Source: Herbidospora cretacea
GTDB lineage: Bacteria > Actinomycetota > Actinomycetes > Streptosporangiales > Streptosporangiaceae
Length of the DNA: 64,000 nt
NCBI RefSeq assembly: GCF_001570605.1
Contig: NZ_BBXG01000020.1
Coordinates: 1 to 64,000 of the forward strand
Direction: 5' to 3'
Part shown: positions 16,417 through 25,084 of the stretch, piece by piece
Layout of the letters: the number at the start of each line of letters is the position of its first letter
Position numbering within the stretch: position 1 is the stretch's first letter
Notes under the pieces: model-generated
What the model saw: only the letters and a program-made list of their open reading frames with translations
Told to the model about the DNA's origin: nothing
The model's database searches: none
Made by a program: the position numbers and the translations under genes

Positions 16417-16548
16417 ATGAACAACTTCGAGAACACCGCCCAGGAGCTCGGCGACAACGAGCTCGCCGAAGTCACGGGCGGCATGTGGGCGAACTACGAC
16501 TGGATGAACTACGACTGGCGCGACGCCGTCATCGACGCTCTTCCGTAA
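16417..16548 (+). CDS. Double-glycine leader peptide 2, NYDW-type (paralog of peptide 1)
   Basis: A second 43-residue peptide. Its leader MNNFENTAQELGDNELAEVT differs from peptide 1 at several positions and again ends in GG. The predicted mature 21 residues differ from peptide 1 only near the end (VIDALP instead of VMMALP) and keep MWANYDWMNYDWRDAV exactly. Net charge is about -3. ATG at 16417 follows AAGGGGG. The 5' flank (CGCAAGGTTCACG) is also shared with peptide 1, so the duplication included the leader region of the mRNA. A terminator follows. Confidence 0.85.
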   Translation: MNNFENTAQELGDNELAEVTGGMWANYDWMNYDWRDAVIDALP

Positions 16549-16567
16549 CCCTGACACCCAGGGGGTG

Positions 16568-16599
16568 AACGGGGCCGTCCCTTTCGGGGCGGCCCCGTT
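16568..16599 (+). terminator. Terminator after the peptide genes
   Basis: AACGGGGCCGTCCC (16568-16581) pairs with GGGGCGGCCCCGTT (16586-16599), 13 of 14 positions, around a short TTTC loop. It closes the exporter-peptide locus before the next gene. Confidence 0.8.
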
Positions 16600-16619
16600 C
16601 CGCGTGTCAGGCTAGGCAC

Positions 16620-17267
16620 ATGATCGAAGCCGTCGTTTTCGACCTCGACGGAGTCGTCGTCGACTCCGAGCCCGTCTGGGAAGAGGTCCGCCGTGCCGTC
16701 GTCGCCGAGTTCGGCGGCACCTGGATGCCCGACACGCAGAAGCGCCTGATGGGCATGAGCACCCCGGAATGGGCCGACTACCTGACCGGTGAGCTGGGCG
16801 TCTGGCTCTCGCCCGACGAGACCGCCGACACCGTCATCGAGCGGATGGCCGAGCGCTACCGCCACCACCTGCCGCTGCTCCCGCACGCCGCGGCGACCAT
16901 GCGCGCCATCGCCGACCAGTGGCCGGTCGGGGTGGCCAGCTCCTCCCCCGCCGTCCTGATCGAGACCGTGCTGACGGCCCTCGACGTGGACGTGCGGGTG
17001 GCGATCTCGACCGAGACGATGAAGCGCGGCAAGCCCGCGCCCGACGTCTACCTGGCCGTGGTCGAGCAGCTCGGGGTCGAGCCCGGCCGGGCGGTCGCGG
17101 TGGAGGACTCCAGCAACGGGCTGCGGTCGGCCGCGGCGGCCGGGCTGATCGTCGTCGCGGTGCCGCAGGCGGCCTACCCGCCCGACGACGACGCGCTGGC
17201 CGGAGCCTCGCTGGTGCTGACCGACCTGGCCGAGCTCACGCCCGAAGCGGTGGCACGGCTGGCCTAG
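16620..17267 (+). CDS. HAD-family phosphatase (beta-phosphoglucomutase-like)
   Basis: A 215-residue HAD hydrolase. Motif I is VVFDLDGVVVDSEPVW (Asp8 nucleophile, Asp10 acid/base). Motif II is VGVASSSPAVLIE, the Lys is in MKRGKPAPDVYLAV, and motif IV is AVAVEDSSNGLRSAAAAG. The helical cap fits subfamily I, which acts on small phosphorylated sugars or metabolites; substrate unknown. A terminator separates it from the peptide locus, so a link to it is unlikely. Its stop overlaps the convergent gene's stop by 4 bp. Confidence 0.9.
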   Translation: MIEAVVFDLDGVVVDSEPVWEEVRRAVVAEFGGTWMPDTQKRLMGMSTPEWADYLTGELGVWLSPDETADTVIERMAERYRHHLPLLPHAAATMRAIADQWPVGVASSSPAVLIETVLTALDVDVRVAISTETMKRGKPAPDVYLAVVEQLGVEPGRAVAVEDSSNGLRSAAAAGLIVVAVPQAAYPPDDDALAGASLVLTDLAELTPEAVARLA

Positions 17268-18244
17268 TGGCGGGCCAGCCCGGGGATGACGACGCCGCCC
17301 TGGGGCGGGTACTCGCCGACGAGTTTCTCCTCCTGGCCGATCTCGTAGAGGCGCTGCGTCCGGTCGCCGGGCTCGACCACGACGAACCCGGTCGCGGTCG
17401 GGCCCACCGGCCAGCGGCCCTCCGGGATCCTCAGGTAGGCCTCGGCCCGCCCGTCGGGGCCGAACATCCGGATCACCGGCTCCTTCCCGTATTCGTGGAG
17501 GTAGAGCTGGTCGCCCCGGGTCTGGATCCACAGTCCGTGGTCCTCGTCGGCGAACGGGCCGGTCTCGGCGCGGAGGACGACCGGCCGCCCGGCGACGGTC
17601 AGGGTGAGCTCGTCGGTGGCCTTCTGGGGCGGCTGGAGGATCAGGTCGCCGCCGGCCGTCAGGCCGACGATCTCGTCGCCCTCCGGCACCTCCGGACGGG
17701 TCACCCCGCCGGTGCGCAGGTCGACGTCGAGGTAGTGGAAGACCTCGCCGTCGCGGTGGTTGGCCAGGATGATCCGGCTGGAGTCGGCCGCCCACACCCA
17801 GGGGCCGTAGACACCGCTCAGCTCGGCCGGGATCCGGAGGTCGGGGCCGCCGAGCAGGTCGCTCATCAGGTAGCCGCCGTCGTCGTCGGGGACGCCGAGC
17901 CAGCGGCCGTCCGGGGAGATGGTGTAGTTGCCGGGCGGGTAGATCGTGTCGATCCCGATCTCGATGTCCCGGCCGTCGGTCAGCCGCAGCATGGTCGAAC
18001 AGCCGGTGCGGCAGGCGGAGTAGAGGGAGTGGGCCCGCGCGCTGGCATAGGGCGGCTTGTTGAGGACGGGGGCCGGTTCCGGCTGGGGGCGCAGCCACGT
18101 GAACAGGGCGATCACCACGGCCGCGACCGCCACGGCGCTCCAGCGGGCGGTCCGGCGGCGTCCGGCGGTGTCGATGGCCCGGTCGGGGTCGCCGTAGTCG
18201 CGGGCGTCGTCGGCGAGGTCCCGGTAGGCCTCACGCGGGTTCAT
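17264..18244 (-). CDS. Membrane-anchored beta-propeller-like protein, partner of the sigma factor
   Basis: A 326-residue protein with a basic cytoplasmic stretch (RRRTARWSAVAVAAVVIALF covers the single span near residues 30-50) and a large external domain. The external part shows repeated segments such as NYTISPDGRWLGVPDDDGG and WVWAADSSRIILANHRDGE, typical of TolB/WD40-like propellers. Its start overlaps the ECF sigma gene by 14 bp. It could act as an anti-sigma factor or an envelope sensor, but no zinc-binding anti-sigma motif is present, so this rests on gene order only. Confidence 0.7.
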   Translation of the reverse strand: MNPREAYRDLADDARDYGDPDRAIDTAGRRRTARWSAVAVAAVVIALFTWLRPQPEPAPVLNKPPYASARAHSLYSACRTGCSTMLRLTDGRDIEIGIDTIYPPGNYTISPDGRWLGVPDDDGGYLMSDLLGGPDLRIPAELSGVYGPWVWAADSSRIILANHRDGEVFHYLDVDLRTGGVTRPEVPEGDEIVGLTAGGDLILQPPQKATDELTLTVAGRPVVLRAETGPFADEDHGLWIQTRGDQLYLHEYGKEPVIRMFGPDGRAEAYLRIPEGRWPVGPTATGFVVVEPGDRTQRLYEIGQEEKLVGEYPPQGGVVIPGLARH

Positions 18245-18713
18245 GGATGCCTGCCTTTCTCAGCCGCTTCAGGGCGTCGTGGGTGTGGCGTTTGACCGTG
18301 CCGACCGAGCAGCCGAGCCGGGCGGCGATCTGCGCCTCGGGCAGGTCTTCGTAGAAGCGCAGGTAGAGGACGATGCGCTGTTTGGCGGTGAGGGTGGTCA
18401 GGGCGTGCCGGAGCACGATCTTCAGCTCGGTGTCGGGGGACGGCGCGGCGGTGTCGGGGGGCTGGGAGGTGGGGAAGAAGACCAGGCTGCGGGGACGGTG
18501 CCAGGTCCGTAACTGGTTGATCATGATCTTCTTCAGGTACGCCTCCGGGTCGTCGGCGGCCGAGATCCGCCGCCACTTGGCCGCCGCCTTGGCCAGCGTC
18601 TCCTGCATGAGGTCCTCGGCCTTGCCGTGGTCGCCGGTGAGCAGGTAGGCGGCGCGCGACAGCGCGCGGCCGCGTACGGCCACGAACTTCCGGAATCCCT
18701 CGGCGTCATGCAT
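18231..18713 (-). CDS. SigE-family ECF RNA polymerase sigma factor
   Basis: A 160-residue ECF sigma factor. Region 2 is FVAVRGRALSRAAYLLTGDH then AEDLMQETLAKAAAKW. Region 4 is LTAKQRIVLYLRFYEDLPEA followed by LGCSVGTVKRHTHDALKRLR. The size and the AYLLTGD pattern match the actinomycete SigE-type subgroup. It starts at ATG 18713, 4 bp after the stop of the upstream oxidase gene, and overlaps the membrane partner downstream. The promoters it serves are unknown. Confidence 0.92.
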   Translation of the reverse strand: MHDAEGFRKFVAVRGRALSRAAYLLTGDHGKAEDLMQETLAKAAAKWRRISAADDPEAYLKKIMINQLRTWHRPRSLVFFPTSQPPDTAAPSPDTELKIVLRHALTTLTAKQRIVLYLRFYEDLPEAQIAARLGCSVGTVKRHTHDALKRLRKAGIHEPA

Positions 18714-18717
18714 CGTC

Positions 18718-21396
18718 CTAAGGACTCCGCGGGGGGCCGGAAGGTTGAGACGCCAGGAACTCCGCGAGGTGGACGGCGTGGATCCCGGTGCCGTGCTCGA
18801 TCTGGGTGCGGCAGCTGAAGCCGTCCGCGAGGACCCGGGCCCCCGAGGACGCGCGCAGGGCGGGGAAGAGGGCCTGTTCGCCGACGGCCATCGAGAGGTC
18901 GTGGTGGCCGGGCTCGAAGCCGAAGTTCCCGGCCAGGCCGCAGCAGCCCGCGTCGAGCTGGGTGACGTCGGCGCCGGACCTGCGCAGGACGCGGAGGTCG
19001 GCGTCGGCGCCCATGATCGCGTGCTGGTGGCAGTGGGGCTGGGTGACGACCCGGCCCGGGACGTGCGGCGGGTCGACGTCGTGGTCGTCGAGGAGCTCGG
19101 CCAGGGTCCTGGTCCGGTCGGCCAGCCTCCTGATGTCGGCGTCGCCGGGCAGGAGCTCGGGGGCGTCGGAGCGGAGGACGGCCGTGCAGGAGGGTTCGAG
19201 GCCGACGAACGGGACGCCGCTGTCGAGGTCGTCGCGCAGGACGCGGGCGGTCCGGCGCAGCACGAGCCTGGCCACGCCGAGCTGACCGGTGGAGATCCAG
19301 GTGAGGCCGCAGCAGATGGGGGCGCGCGGGATGCGTACCGAGAAACCGGCTCTGGTCAGCACTCTCGTGGCGGCCACCGCGACCCGGGGGGTGAAGTTGT
19401 CGGTGAACGTGTCGGGCAGCAGGAGGACCTGCGGGCCGCGCTGCTCGGCGCGGAAGGTGTCGCTGAAGCGGACGCGGGCCGGGCGCGGCAGGTCGCGTTC
19501 CCGGGCCAGGCCGGGCGGGCGCGGGGCGCGCAGCAGCAGGGGGACGCGGGCCCAGAGCGGGAGCCAGCCCAGGGCGTAGTGGGAGAGTGGCCGGATCCGG
19601 CCCCGGTAGTAGTGGTGCAGGAACTCGGCCTTGTAGGTGGCCATGTCGACGTGGACCGGGCAGTCGGAGCGGCAGCCCTTGCACGACAGGCACAGGTCGA
19701 GGGCGTCCTTGACCTCCTCCGAGCGCCAGCCGTCGGTGATCACGTCGCCCTGGAGCATCTCGAAGAGCAGCCGGGCCCTGCCCCGGGTGGAGTGGCGCTC
19801 GTCGCGGGTGACCCGGAAGCTGGGGCACATCACGCCGCCGGTGTCGCGGCGGCACTCGCCCACCCCGGCGCAGTTCGTCGTCTCGGCCGCGAAGCCGTTC
19901 CGGAAGGTGAAGACGGTCTCGACGTCGGGCGGGCGGGTCTTCAGGTGGTCGTCGAGCCGGTCGGGGTCGATCAGGCGGCCGGGGCTCATCCGGTTGCGCG
20001 GGTCGAAGATCTCCTTGAAGCGGGTGAACGCCGCCATGACCCGGTCGCCGAACATCCTCGGCCACAGCTCGCCCCGGGCCAGGCCGTCGCCGTGCTCGCC
20101 GGAGAACGAGCCGCCGTAGGAGACGACCAGGTCGGCGGCCTCCTCGACGAAGGCGCGGTAGCCGGCGCGGCGGAACGGGATCCGCGTGTGGACGCAGCCG
20201 TGCCCGAAATGGCCGTAGAGGGAGGAGGCTCCGTAGCCGTGGTCCTCCTGGAGCCGGCGCAGGTCCCGGAGGTAGGCGCCGACGCGGTCGGGCGGGACGG
20301 CCGAGTCCTCCCAGCCGGGCCAGGCGTCGCCCGCCGTCGCGCCGACCGCCGCCTCGCGGATGGCGGCGACCGAGGCGACGTCGCGGCTGATGACGGGCCG
20401 CACGCCCAGGTCGGCGGCCATGTGGCGGGCCTGGGCCTCGGCCTCCTCCAGGGTGTCGGCGCCGAACTGGACGACCAGCCAGCCGCCGCCCCTGGGCAGC
20501 CTGTCGATCGCGGCCAGGTTGAGGCGGCGGGCGCGTTCGTACCGGATGAGCCGGTCGTCCATGCCCTCCACGGCGATCGGGTGGTAGGCCGCCATGGCGG
20601 GGGCGAGGTCGGCGGCCTCGAAGACGTCGCGGAAGCCGAGGATCGCGACCGCGCCCGCCCTCGGCTGGGGGACCATCTTCAGGCGGGCCTGGAGGACGGT
20701 GACCAGGGTGGACTCGGAGCCGACCAGCGCCCTGGCGAGGTCGCGGCCGTTCTCGGGGAGGAGGGCGTCGAGGCCGTAGCCGGAGACCCGGCGCGGGATC
20801 CGGGGGAACCGGGCGCGGATGTCGTCCTCGTAGTCGTCGGCCAGGGCTCTGACGGCGCTTCCCAGGGGTTCCGGCGGGTCCGACGTCCAGAATCGGGTGC
20901 CGCCGTAGGTGAGGACCTCCAGGTCCAGGACGTTGTCGGAGGTCTTCCCGTAGGCCTGGGCGGTGGCGCCGCAGGCGTCGTTGCCGATCATGCCGCCGAT
21001 GGTGCAGTGGTTGTGGGTGGCCGGTCTCGGGCCGAACATCAGGCCCCCGGCGGTGAGGTCGTCGAGGACCGTGCCGGGTTCGGTGATCACGGTGCCGTCG
21101 CCGCCGTCGCGGGTCCGGGTGCAGTGGGCCGACCAGTCGATGATCACCGCGGTGTTGCAGCACTGCCCGGCCAGGCTGGTGCCGCCGCCTCTCGACAGGA
21201 TCGGCACGTCGTGGTCGGCGCAGATCTCCACCGTGCGGGCCGCGTCGTCGACGGATTCCGGTACGACCACACCGATCGGCACCTCGCGATAGTTCGAGGC
21301 GTCGGTCGAATAGGCCGCCCTGGTCCCCCGGTCGAAACGGATCTCGCCGTTCACGTGGTCGCGCAGGGCGCTTTGGAGGCGGTCGAAGAGCGCCAT
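18718..21396 (-). CDS. FAD-linked oxidase with Fe-S and CCG domains (D-lactate/glycolate dehydrogenase-like)
   Basis: An 892-residue fusion. The FAD-binding domain comes first (VPILSRGGGTSLAGQCCN, then ATHNHCTIGGMIGNDACGA). An FAD-oxidase C-terminal domain with SFSGEHGDGLARGELWPRMF follows. Then come two Fe-S segments (NCAGVGECRRDTGGVMCPSF and CLSCKGCRSDCPVHVDM) and two CCG motifs (PICCGLTW, DAGCCGLAGNFG). This is the single-chain form of Dld/GlcDEF enzymes that oxidise a 2-hydroxy acid and pass electrons to the membrane chain. ATG at 21396 is the start. The substrate cannot be fixed from sequence. Confidence 0.92.
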   Translation of the reverse strand: MALFDRLQSALRDHVNGEIRFDRGTRAAYSTDASNYREVPIGVVVPESVDDAARTVEICADHDVPILSRGGGTSLAGQCCNTAVIIDWSAHCTRTRDGGDGTVITEPGTVLDDLTAGGLMFGPRPATHNHCTIGGMIGNDACGATAQAYGKTSDNVLDLEVLTYGGTRFWTSDPPEPLGSAVRALADDYEDDIRARFPRIPRRVSGYGLDALLPENGRDLARALVGSESTLVTVLQARLKMVPQPRAGAVAILGFRDVFEAADLAPAMAAYHPIAVEGMDDRLIRYERARRLNLAAIDRLPRGGGWLVVQFGADTLEEAEAQARHMAADLGVRPVISRDVASVAAIREAAVGATAGDAWPGWEDSAVPPDRVGAYLRDLRRLQEDHGYGASSLYGHFGHGCVHTRIPFRRAGYRAFVEEAADLVVSYGGSFSGEHGDGLARGELWPRMFGDRVMAAFTRFKEIFDPRNRMSPGRLIDPDRLDDHLKTRPPDVETVFTFRNGFAAETTNCAGVGECRRDTGGVMCPSFRVTRDERHSTRGRARLLFEMLQGDVITDGWRSEEVKDALDLCLSCKGCRSDCPVHVDMATYKAEFLHHYYRGRIRPLSHYALGWLPLWARVPLLLRAPRPPGLARERDLPRPARVRFSDTFRAEQRGPQVLLLPDTFTDNFTPRVAVAATRVLTRAGFSVRIPRAPICCGLTWISTGQLGVARLVLRRTARVLRDDLDSGVPFVGLEPSCTAVLRSDAPELLPGDADIRRLADRTRTLAELLDDHDVDPPHVPGRVVTQPHCHQHAIMGADADLRVLRRSGADVTQLDAGCCGLAGNFGFEPGHHDLSMAVGEQALFPALRASSGARVLADGFSCRTQIEHGTGIHAVHLAEFLASQPSGPPRSP

Positions 21397-21473
21397 ACGT
21401 GCCGCCCTTGCCCGGGGGTGGTAGGTCCGAACGGGTGCTCCGGCAAAATTTCCCGGATGTCTAAAGTGGGATC

Positions 21474-21866
21474 ATGACGGAAACGCCGACGGTCATCCCG
21501 ACCATCCGCTACCACGACGCCGACAAGGCCATCGAGTGGCTGACCTCCGTGCTGGGGTTCACCTCGCCCGAGGTCTACCGCTCGGAGGAGGGCGTGATCG
21601 TCCACGCCCAGCTCAGCCGGGGCAACGGCATGCTGATGCTGGGCACGGTCGGCCAGGGTCTCGACCTGCCGACCGGCCCCGCGAGCACCTACGTCGTGGT
21701 CGACGACGACGAGATCGACGCCCTGTACGAGATCGCGACCGCCGCCGGGGCCGAGGTGATCCGGGAACTGCGCACCGAGGACTACGGCGGGCGGGGATAC
21801 ACGATCCGCGACGCCGAGGGGAACGTGTGGAGCGTCGGGAGTTATGACCCCGTCAATTCGGCGTAG
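21474..21866 (+). CDS. VOC-family protein (glyoxalase/bleomycin-resistance fold)
   Basis: A 130-residue VOC protein beginning IPTIRYHDADKAIEWLTSVL and ending with RGYTIRDAEGNVWSVGSYDP, the typical C-terminal strand with the conserved metal-site Glu region. It is divergent from the FAD oxidase by 77 bp. No substrate can be assigned; such small VOC proteins bind metabolites or antibiotics or act as epimerases. Confidence 0.85.
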   Translation: MTETPTVIPTIRYHDADKAIEWLTSVLGFTSPEVYRSEEGVIVHAQLSRGNGMLMLGTVGQGLDLPTGPASTYVVVDDDEIDALYEIATAAGAEVIRELRTEDYGGRGYTIRDAEGNVWSVGSYDPVNSA

Positions 21867-21918
21867 GAACGGCATATGGAGCCCGGTTTATTGCCAGATG
21901 GGTTCTTAGTGTCGATTC

Positions 21919-23121
21919 ATGTCATTCGCTGAAATCGCCCGGCGATTCGGGACCCCCGCGTATGTCGTCGACGAAGACGCCGTCCGGCGCCGGTGCCGTG
22001 AATACCGGGCCGCACTGCCCTCCTCGACGGTGGCCTACGCGGGCAAGGCGTTCCTGACGCAGGCCATGGCGTCGTGGGTGGCCGAAGAAGGCCTGTCGCT
22101 CGACGTCTGCTCCGGCGGGGAGCTCGCGCTCGCCCGATCCGTCGGGTTCCCCCTCTCGCGGATCATCTTCCACGGGAACGCCAAGACCCCCGCCGAGCTG
22201 CGGGAGGCCGTCGGGGTCGGGCGCGTCGTCATCGACAACGTCGCCGAGATCCACCGCCTGGCCGCGCTCGTGCCGCTCGACGAACGGCAGGACGTCTACC
22301 TGCGGGTGACCCCCGGCGTCGAGGCAGGGGCCCACGCGGCGATCCGCACCGGCTCGGAGACCCAGAAGTTCGGCATCCCCCTGGCCGAGCTGCCCGACGC
22401 GGTGGCGCGGGTGCTCAGCCAGCCGGAGCTGCGGCTGGCCGGGCTGCACTGCCACATCGGCTCGCAGATCACGTCGGTGGCGCCCTTCGAGGCGGCGGCC
22501 CGGATCATGGCCGACCAGCTGGCCATGGTGCGGGACCGGTTCGCCACCACCCTGCCCGAGCTCGACCTCGGGGGCGGGCACGGGGTGGCCTACCTGCCCG
22601 ATGACCACGGTCTCGACCTGGGCCACTTCGCGGCGGCGGTGCCGAAGGTGGTCGCCGAGCGGTGCCGGGCCCTCGGCGTGCCCGAACCCCGGCTGGTGTT
22701 CGAGCCGGGCCGGGCCATCGTCGCCGAGGCCGGGGTGACGCTCTATCGGGTGATCTCGGTCAAGCGGCAGGGCGGCCGGACCTTCGTCGCGGTGGACGGC
22801 GGCATGAGCGACAACCCCCGGCCCGCGCTCTACGGGGCGCGTTACGCAGTCTCGGTGCCCGGCAGGTCCGGCGGGCCGGTGACGGTCGTGGGGCGGCACT
22901 GCGAGGCGGGGGACGTGATCGCGGAGGACGTGCCCGCCGGGGACGCGCGGCCGGGGGATCTCGTGGTCGTGCGGGTGACCGGGGCCTACCACCACGCGAT
23001 GGGGTCCTCGTACAACCTGACCTGCCGGCCACCCGTCGTGGCGGTGCGGGACGGGGTGGCGCGGCTGGTCGTGCGGCGCGAGGAGCCCCTGGAGCTGCTG
23101 CGGCGCGAGGTCGGGCGCTGA
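21919..23121 (+). CDS. PLP-dependent decarboxylase, diaminopimelate decarboxylase type
   Basis: A 400-residue fold-III PLP enzyme. Lys43 (VAYAGKAFLTQ) binds PLP. GLHCHIGSQ, DLGGGHGVAY and EPGRAIVAEAG are cofactor and phosphate contacts, GRHCEAGDVI supplies the active-site Cys from the partner subunit, and GAYHHAMGSSYN is the C-terminal motif. All point to meso-DAP decarboxylase (lysine from DAP). It stands alone rather than with lysine or threonine genes, so it may be a second copy with a specialised role. ATG at 21919 is used; the ribosome site is weak. Confidence 0.87.
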   Translation: MSFAEIARRFGTPAYVVDEDAVRRRCREYRAALPSSTVAYAGKAFLTQAMASWVAEEGLSLDVCSGGELALARSVGFPLSRIIFHGNAKTPAELREAVGVGRVVIDNVAEIHRLAALVPLDERQDVYLRVTPGVEAGAHAAIRTGSETQKFGIPLAELPDAVARVLSQPELRLAGLHCHIGSQITSVAPFEAAARIMADQLAMVRDRFATTLPELDLGGGHGVAYLPDDHGLDLGHFAAAVPKVVAERCRALGVPEPRLVFEPGRAIVAEAGVTLYRVISVKRQGGRTFVAVDGGMSDNPRPALYGARYAVSVPGRSGGPVTVVGRHCEAGDVIAEDVPAGDARPGDLVVVRVTGAYHHAMGSSYNLTCRPPVVAVRDGVARLVVRREEPLELLRREVGR

Positions 23122-23129
23122 GACGCGGG

Positions 23130-23160
23130 AACGCCGCCCCGCGCGAGGCGGGACGGCGTT
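23130..23160. terminator. Bidirectional terminator between convergent genes
   Basis: The inverted repeat AACGCCG...CGGCGTT, with inner CCCGC/GCGGG pairs (23130-23160), ends in a TT and is followed by three tandem GTTTCCGGT-like units (about 23158-23186). It lies between the DapDC-type gene and the convergent collagen-like gene. Confidence 0.7.
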
Positions 23161-23193
23161 TCCGGTGTTTCCGGTGTTTCCGGCGTCAGGTGA

Positions 23194-24978
23194 TCAGACG
23201 GCGTTGACGCAGACCACTCGCGGGTTCAGCACGAGCGACAGCAGGCCGGCGTTGAAGACGCTGACCTCCCACGCGGTGCCGGCGGAGTTGGGAGCCGTGG
23301 TGACGGTGTGCAGCGGCGTGCCGGTCGGCTCCAGGGCGAAGCCGCCGCCGACGGCGCGCTTGCCAACCGGGCAGATCGCCGGGCCGGAGCACTGGCTGAG
23401 CGCGCCGCAGGTGACGGTCAGACCGTTGACGATCTCGTAGCCGGACACACCCGGGATGCCCTGCGGGCCGACCGGGCCGGTGAGGCCGAGCGGGCCCCTC
23501 GGACCTTCCGGGCCGGGCCATCCGGGCGGACCCTGGGGACCCTGCGGGCCCTCCGGACCACGCGGACCACGCGGGCCGCGGGGACCCTGGCAGCCCGGCT
23601 TGCACGGGTGCACGTCGCCCGCCGAGCGCTGCGCCTCAGCGGCGGCAGCGGCGACCTGACCGGCGGCGGGCAGCGCGGCGGCGGCCTCGTCCAGCAGGGT
23701 CGCGGCCTGCGCCGGAGCAGCCTTCACCGCGTCCGGAACGGTCTTCACAGCGTCCGGAGCAGCCTTCACAGCGTCCGGGACAGCCGGGAGAGCCGGAACG
23801 GCCGGGACCGCCGGAACCACGGCGGGAACGGCCGGGACCGCCGGGACCGCCGGGACGACGGGCGGCACCGGGACGACGGGCGGCACCGGGACGACGGGCG
23901 GCACCGGGTCGGCGGCCTTGATCGCGCCCTGAGCCGCGGCGGCCTTCATCGCCGCGGCGGCGGCGCGCTTCTCGGCGGCCTTGAGCATCATCTGGAACCG
24001 CTTCTCGGCGGCCCTGCGCATCATCTCAGCGCGCTTGGCGGCGGCCTTCTGCAGCGCCTCAGCCCGCTTCGCGGCGGCCGACGCGGCCTTGGCGACCTTG
24101 GCGGCCTTGGCGGCGGCGGCCTGAACGGCAGCCGAAGCCGGAGCAGCCTGGACCACAGCGGCCTCAACCGGAGCCGGCTTGGCAGCGGCCTCAGCCGGCG
24201 GCTCCGGGGCCTCGACCACGGCCGGAGCGATCCGAGCCGCGGCAGCCCGGACCGAAGCGGCCTTGGCGGCAGCCCGGACCGAAGCGGCCTTGGCAGCGGC
24301 CCGAGCCGGAGCAACCTTGACCGGAGCAACCGGGACCGCGAAAGGCTCGACCGGCACGACCAGGGCCCCGGCGGGCTTGACCGGAGCAGGCTTGGCCAGA
24401 ACAGGCTTGGCCGCAGCAGGCTTGGCCGCAGCAGGCTTGGTCAGAGCGGGCGAAATGGGGGCGGCCTTGGCCGGAGCGACCGGAGCCGCCCCCGGCTTGA
24501 CCGGCTTGGCCGGGGCTGGGGTGGTCTTGACCGGAGCAACAGGAGCCGGAGCGACCGGAGCCGGCGGAACCGGGGTCGGGGCGGCCTGAGGCCTGACCCC
24601 CCGGGCCGGAGCGGGAGCAACGGGAGCGGCCTGGGCCTTCTTGGCGGCCCTGGCGGCGGCCCTCTTGGCGGCCTTCGCGGCGCGGCGCTTCTGCTTCGCC
24701 CGAGCGGCGGCGTCGGCGGGGGCGGCGGCCGGGCCGGCCGTCGCGGGCGTCTCGCCGGTGGCGCCCGGGGTGGTCAGGAGGGCGCTGGCCTTCTTGGCGG
24801 CGGCCGCCGCGGCCTTCTGGGCCGACTTCTCGGCCGCGCCGGGGACGCTCTGCGCGGCAGGTGTCGGCGGGTCGATGGGGTTGACCTGCGCCGAGGCGGC
24901 CGCCCCGGAGAAGGTGACCAGGGCCGCGGCGAGAACGCCGCTCAGCCCGATACTCAATTTGCTGGCACGCGCGTGCAT
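23194..24978 (-). CDS. Secreted Ala/Pro-rich collagen-like protein
   Basis: About 594 residues. A clear signal peptide ([20 protein letters not shown]) is followed by a very long Ala/Pro/Lys-rich low-complexity region with PVVPVPPV and [10 protein letters not shown] runs, and a helical Ala/Lys/Arg stretch ([20 protein letters not shown]). Near residues 460-515 is a collagen-like block of Gly-X-Y triplets ([19 protein letters not shown]). The end is an ~80-residue globular domain with several Cys ([20 protein letters not shown]). ATG 24978 follows GGAAG by 5 bases; ATG 25002 is an alternative. There is no wall-anchor motif. Probably a surface or matrix filament. Confidence 0.8.
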   Translation of the reverse strand: MHARASKLSIGLSGVLAAALVTFSGAAASAQVNPIDPPTPAAQSVPGAAEKSAQKAAAAAAKKASALLTTPGATGETPATAGPAAAPADAAARAKQKRRAAKAAKRAAARAAKKAQAAPVAPAPARGVRPQAAPTPVPPAPVAPAPVAPVKTTPAPAKPVKPGAAPVAPAKAAPISPALTKPAAAKPAAAKPVLAKPAPVKPAGALVVPVEPFAVPVAPVKVAPARAAAKAASVRAAAKAASVRAAAARIAPAVVEAPEPPAEAAAKPAPVEAAVVQAAPASAAVQAAAAKAAKVAKAASAAAKRAEALQKAAAKRAEMMRRAAEKRFQMMLKAAEKRAAAAAMKAAAAQGAIKAADPVPPVVPVPPVVPVPPVVPAVPAVPAVPAVVPAVPAVPALPAVPDAVKAAPDAVKTVPDAVKAAPAQAATLLDEAAAALPAAGQVAAAAAEAQRSAGDVHPCKPGCQGPRGPRGPRGPEGPQGPQGPPGWPGPEGPRGPLGLTGPVGPQGIPGVSGYEIVNGLTVTCGALSQCSGPAICPVGKRAVGGGFALEPTGTPLHTVTTAPNSAGTAWEVSVFNAGLLSLVLNPRVVCVNAV

Positions 24979-25084
24979 GTGCACTTCCATACGGGTCGTC
25001 ATTGCTCAATGTCCGAACACCAGTGAGGCGTCCGGCCGGAAAGTACCCGTATGAATTCAGGAGTCAGCCCCGCACAACGCTAAC

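Noticed and set aside
16166-16548. Lanthipeptide or thiazole-type RiPP precursors
   Set aside because: The predicted mature peptides contain no Cys, Ser or Thr, and no LanB/LanM/LanK, YcaO or radical-SAM gene is nearby.
16620-17267. HAD phosphatase as part of the peptide system
   Set aside because: A strong terminator separates it, and the mature peptides have no Ser or Thr phosphorylation site.
18745-21477. A 910-codon open frame on the plus strand opposite the FAD/Fe-S oxidase
   Set aside because: The minus-strand frame has clear FAD, Fe-S and CCG motifs. The plus frame is low-complexity shadow sequence.
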